From contig JAZRAC010000067.1 of the NCBI GenBank assembly GCA_045634365.1, positions 1 through 64,000 of the forward strand: a stretch of 64,000 bases of DNA, given 5' to 3'. Under the pieces are notes generated by a model. The model was given only the letters and a program-made list of their open reading frames with translations. It searched no databases and was not told where the DNA came from. A program made the translations under genes and the position numbers. Source of the stretch: HGM04593 sp045634365. GTDB lineage: Bacteria > Bacteroidota > Bacteroidia > Bacteroidales > Bacteroidaceae. This document shows, in pieces, positions 62,101 to 64,000 of the stretch; within the stretch, counting starts at the first letter, position 1; every line of letters begins with the position of its first letter.

Positions 62101-64000
62101 TTGTTGCGCACACCAATCATCATCACTTTTACCTCGCCCAGCGTGGGGTTGCCAACAACGCTTATTCTGTTCTTCGGGTTGCTGTTGTCATATTCGCTAT
62201 ATATGGTGGTGTTTGTTATTCCGCTTGTGGCGTTGTTGCGCAGTGTGTTGCGGTTCACTTTTACGCTTGTGAGTTTTGTGAGGGGAATATCAATGATGTT
62301 CGACTCGGGCCATACGCTACTTGCCGATGCTCCGGAGTATATATCATAGGTTCCGGGCGGGGTTATCTGCAAGGGTACCTCATACTCGTAGTAGTTGCTC
62401 TTGTAGTCGGAACCCAAGCGTATGAACACCGACATTTCATTGTGCTCCAAATTGGTTAAGTCGTTCTCAGGTGCTTCGGCGTGCACATATAGTTGTATGC
62501 GCTCATATTGTCGTATATCGAGATTACCCTTCTTGTAGACGGCACGCGACTCCTTGCTGCCGAGGTTATTTACCTGCAACGACAAGGCCTGCTCATTATC
62601 CTGACGCAACTGTGGCTGGCTGGGGTCTATTACACGGCTGATTCCGGGCGGTAACACATAGTTCACAGGCTTTCTGTCGCCGTGCTCCTCTATATTTACT
62701 GCCGACATTGTAAAGTCGCCCGAAATTGTGGGCGATGTATTGTTTTTCGAAGCAATAGGTTGCAGATAGGGGCGCCAATCGCCGCGTATAAGCTCCATTG
62801 TTGCGAAGCGCAAGGTGATGGGCTTGCTGAACGAGGTCATATACATACGTATAAAGCGTATGGATGTAAAGTCGCGTATGTTTCCGAAGCGTTTTTCGTA
62901 ATCCTCCACAGGGATACGGAACTTGTACCAATTGACAGTTTCGATGGCTCCATTGCGCAGGCTCGACATTACAGCCCGTTTGTCGGTGATATAATTCTTG
63001 CCCACCTGCATATCCTCGGGGCGCAACGAAATGTGATATTGATAGAAGTTCTCATATTCGTCCATCGTGAAGTCCTGATTGGTATCTTCAATATCCGGAG
63101 TGTTTTTTGCCGCGCTGCTGTAAGTCTCTCCTGCCGTGGCGGGTGAGTTACCCTCGGTGTTGTTGAAATATTTGTATCGCTCGATAATGCTCTTCTGCGC
63201 AGCATCGTAGTCGGAACCGCGGAAATAGTGATATTTGTCACCGGCAGGGTCGGCTGCAATGCTGTCGTAAACCTCCTTGCGCACTCTTCCTTGAATGGCA
63301 TTCAGGTAGTTCTGATAGGTGGGGTGGGCAATCTCTTCAAAACTGCTCAATCCGTTGAGGCCCACATCCTGCTGCGTGCGACTGTCGTTGTTGTTGTCAA
63401 AAGCATATACAAGGCTGTTTATGGTGGGTACGCGCCCCCATACAGTCTCCTCGTATGTGTAGTTGTTGCCATTGGCCGGCAATCCATTCTCAAAGAATTT
63501 CTTGCCGTCCTTCAATACATCCTCCGAAACTTCGCCGAGGTTAAAGTAGAGGTCGCCTCCGTTGCTCGTTTCGTCGTAAATGAAGGGGTCGAGCATCCAA
63601 AATTCAATATATTGGATGTTCGCACTCTCAAAGTCGCTCGAAGTGAGGTGACGCATAATACCTCCCCAGCGTTTCTCGGGGTTACTCAGCTTGCCATCAT
63701 AGTCGAGGTCCGGATCGAGGTTGTAGGGGCCTCTCTCGTTGGGGTAGTATGTTACGTTGAAGAGCGAGAGTATGGAACTTTCTCCGTAGGTCGATTCTTT
63801 GTTGGGGTAAAGTTCACGCTCATAAACATCGCGTACATAGTGGTTCGACAGCTGGTTAACATCACTCTTTATGTGTGCGGGGGTGAGCGAAGAGCCGTGG
63901 CGTGTGAAGAGCGGGTCTATGGTGTACCAGCTAATCAATGCACGGTCGTATCCTGTGAGTACGTTGTTAGTAAGCTCGCTGTAAGGCATACTCGCCGGCA
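59118..64000 (-). CDS. sprA: SprA, type IX secretion outer-membrane translocon (C-terminal part, cut by window end)
   Basis: Very large outer-membrane protein forming the beta-barrel through which type IX substrates cross the outer membrane; also needed for gliding in Flavobacteria. The visible 1626 codons are open to the window edge, and full SprA is about 2400 residues, so the N-terminal third is missing. Features include GSDYKSNYYEYEVPLQI, IVWVNEMRLLGF, FNPMPQSISANTDLVRSYHE and the repeated aromatic-ending strands of a barrel, ending in TTDFGLSMRFSLNK. A basic Lys-rich stretch lies at about 60730-60880. The reading frame has no stop before 64000, so the apparent ATG at 63989 is internal. 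Its presence explains the sorting domains on the two glycosidases. Confidence 0.92.
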   Translation of the reverse strand, partial: PASMPYSELTNNVLTGYDRALISWYTIDPLFTRHGSSLTPAHIKSDVNQLSNHYVRDVYERELYPNKESTYGESSILSLFNVTYYPNERGPYNLDPDLDYDGKLSNPEKRWGGIMRHLTSSDFESANIQYIEFWMLDPFIYDETSNGGDLYFNLGEVSEDVLKDGKKFFENGLPANGNNYTYEETVWGRVPTINSLVYAFDNNNDSRTQQDVGLNGLSSFEEIAHPTYQNYLNAIQGRVRKEVYDSIAADPAGDKYHYFRGSDYDAAQKSIIERYKYFNNTEGNSPATAGETYSSAAKNTPDIEDTNQDFTMDEYENFYQYHISLRPEDMQVGKNYITDKRAVMSSLRNGAIETVNWYKFRIPVEDYEKRFGNIRDFTSIRFIRMYMTSFSKPITLRFATMELIRGDWRPYLQPIASKNNTSPTISGDFTMSAVNIEEHGDRKPVNYVLPPGISRVIDPSQPQLRQDNEQALSLQVNNLGSKESRAVYKKGNLDIRQYERIQLYVHAEAPENDLTNLEHNEMSVFIRLGSDYKSNYYEYEVPLQITPPGTYDIYSGASASSVWPESNIIDIPLTKLTSVKVNRNTLRNNATSGITNTTIYSEYDNSNPKNRISVVGNPTLGEVKVMMIGVRNNTASAKSAIVWVNEMRLLGFNNKSGWAAQGNLNVKLSDLGSLSAQGRIETAGFGGLEEKLASRRTDDYYRYTVTGTFDLGRFLPKAVKLSVPTYYSFTEEVTSPLYSPFDTDLLLDDVLDSYTGTLRDSIKHISETRSRIRNFSISNAKLNIASTTPMPYDPANFTFSFSYSKTENSGITIDWEDKLNWKASIAYNYSNPLKTIKPFEKIKSKSKWLKIFKEWGFNPMPQSISANTDLVRSYHELQRRDLNSVSGNNEIPLTFSQQFSWNRSMNIKWDPTTNLRANLSTGTNAEITEPFLPVNKDRFPNEYAIWKDSVKRSIKDFGRPLTYQQSFSASYNLPLNKIPIFEWMNADANYTASYNWARGNNYNGENLGNNISNKRNVTIKGNFNMEKLYNLIPYLEETNKRFASSKKKSRNTDKTKTKKAKAKKVKPFTKEVTLNIDSTTTLAHNLKSKKLEINARTKGGQKYKLKYKVIDENKILIKNRDSIPVKITIVPKIKEEGERSTFAKAMQYPTRALMMLRSVSINYTNAYAMNLPGFMPEAGDIFGQNRNNGYLAPGLDFAFGLTSDSYLQKAQQRNWLLKNEDVSAQATTTSGEDLQVRATLEPFKDLKIDLNASWTRNKSRTIQFMFEGMPYSESGGFSMTTISIGSSFDIGKAGNNYQSGTYDQFIENIETIRQRVESRYAGSVYPASSTLAGQPYNPENGAVNRYSADVLIPAFLSAYTGGDATSRSLDLFPNFMRMLPNWKIRYSGLSNLSFLKEYFKSVNIEHGYKSVYAVGSYSTFSTYMEYTNGIGFVNNSATNMPVPSSRYDISSVSINESFSPLIGIDVTTNGNLTIGAKFIKSRVLNLSLTAIQLVETHTEEIAFNVGYKIVNFKLLNKWLGNSGKKAKKKKGKDGESKSIGSDINLRADFSFKNNSSLCRSIDLGTTQATSGNKSFNYSFTADYAYSKNLTFSLYFDRQRTVPLISSSSYPTTTTDFGLSMRFSLNK

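Noticed and set aside
1..64000. CRISPR array, prophage or insertion sequence
   Set aside because: No regularly spaced direct repeats, no transposase, integrase or phage structural gene found on either strand.

Overview
The window looks like a chromosomal segment of a gut-type Bacteroidales bacterium (Bacteroidota). Supporting this are a C-terminal part of SprA (type IX secretion outer-membrane translocon), type IX C-terminal sorting domains on two large glycosidases, DUF4271, DUF4369 and DUF4878 proteins, the gene order hemD-rnpA-yidD-tatD, and promoters of the Bacteroidota form (TTTG, about 20 bp, then TAnnTTTG or TATCTTCG). No integrase, transposase, CRISPR array or phage gene was seen. The window cuts through sprA at its right end.

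Layout. Positions 1-3700 are visibly more AT-rich and look accessory: a lipoprotein-like gene, a small membrane protein, a transmembrane Ser/Thr kinase with an unusual catalytic loop, and a divergent putative regulator. TTTTGTCA/TGACAAA words cluster in the two intergenic regions here. Positions 3.9-10.3 kb hold an acyltransferase, a candidate free-standing small RNA (about 5176-5325), a three-gene amino-deoxysugar cluster (FdtA/FdtC/FdtB-like), a Gate-domain membrane protein, and mtnN-luxS (S-adenosylhomocysteine recycling and AI-2 formation). From 10.4 to 19.2 kb is a minus-strand run: tRNA-Gln, tatD, yidD, rnpA, hemD, DUF4271, LOG, M48 peptidase, comM/yifB, a DUF4369 lipoprotein and typA. 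It is followed by rpsO on the plus strand.

Positions 19.9-30.5 kb form the most interesting block. A GH20 beta-hexosaminidase faces away from a single 2303-residue polypeptide that joins a GH84 beta-N-acetylglucosaminidase, about four ricin-like lectin repeats and a complete GH2 beta-galactosidase. Both proteins have signal peptides and type IX sorting ends. They look like secreted enzymes acting on Gal/GlcNAc-containing host glycans such as mucin O-glycans. An L-fucose-type permease lies further right (53.7-55.0 kb).

The remainder is mostly core: korAB (2-oxoglutarate:ferredoxin oxidoreductase), an RND efflux operon (adaptor, pump, TolC), efp with a GT2 glycosyltransferase, radC, a DUF59 Fe-S protein, lpxH, pta-ackA (acetate and ATP formation), hisS with a YugP-type peptidase, fur-purA, an AraC-type regulator with an AlkD-like protein, a TPR protein, tRNA-Arg, a lone TolC protein, a CCA-adding enzyme, a lipoprotein and sprA. 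Several dispersed intergenic repeats occur, three of them carrying a promoter -7 box. All functions are read from sequence motifs and remembered family features; no database search was run.
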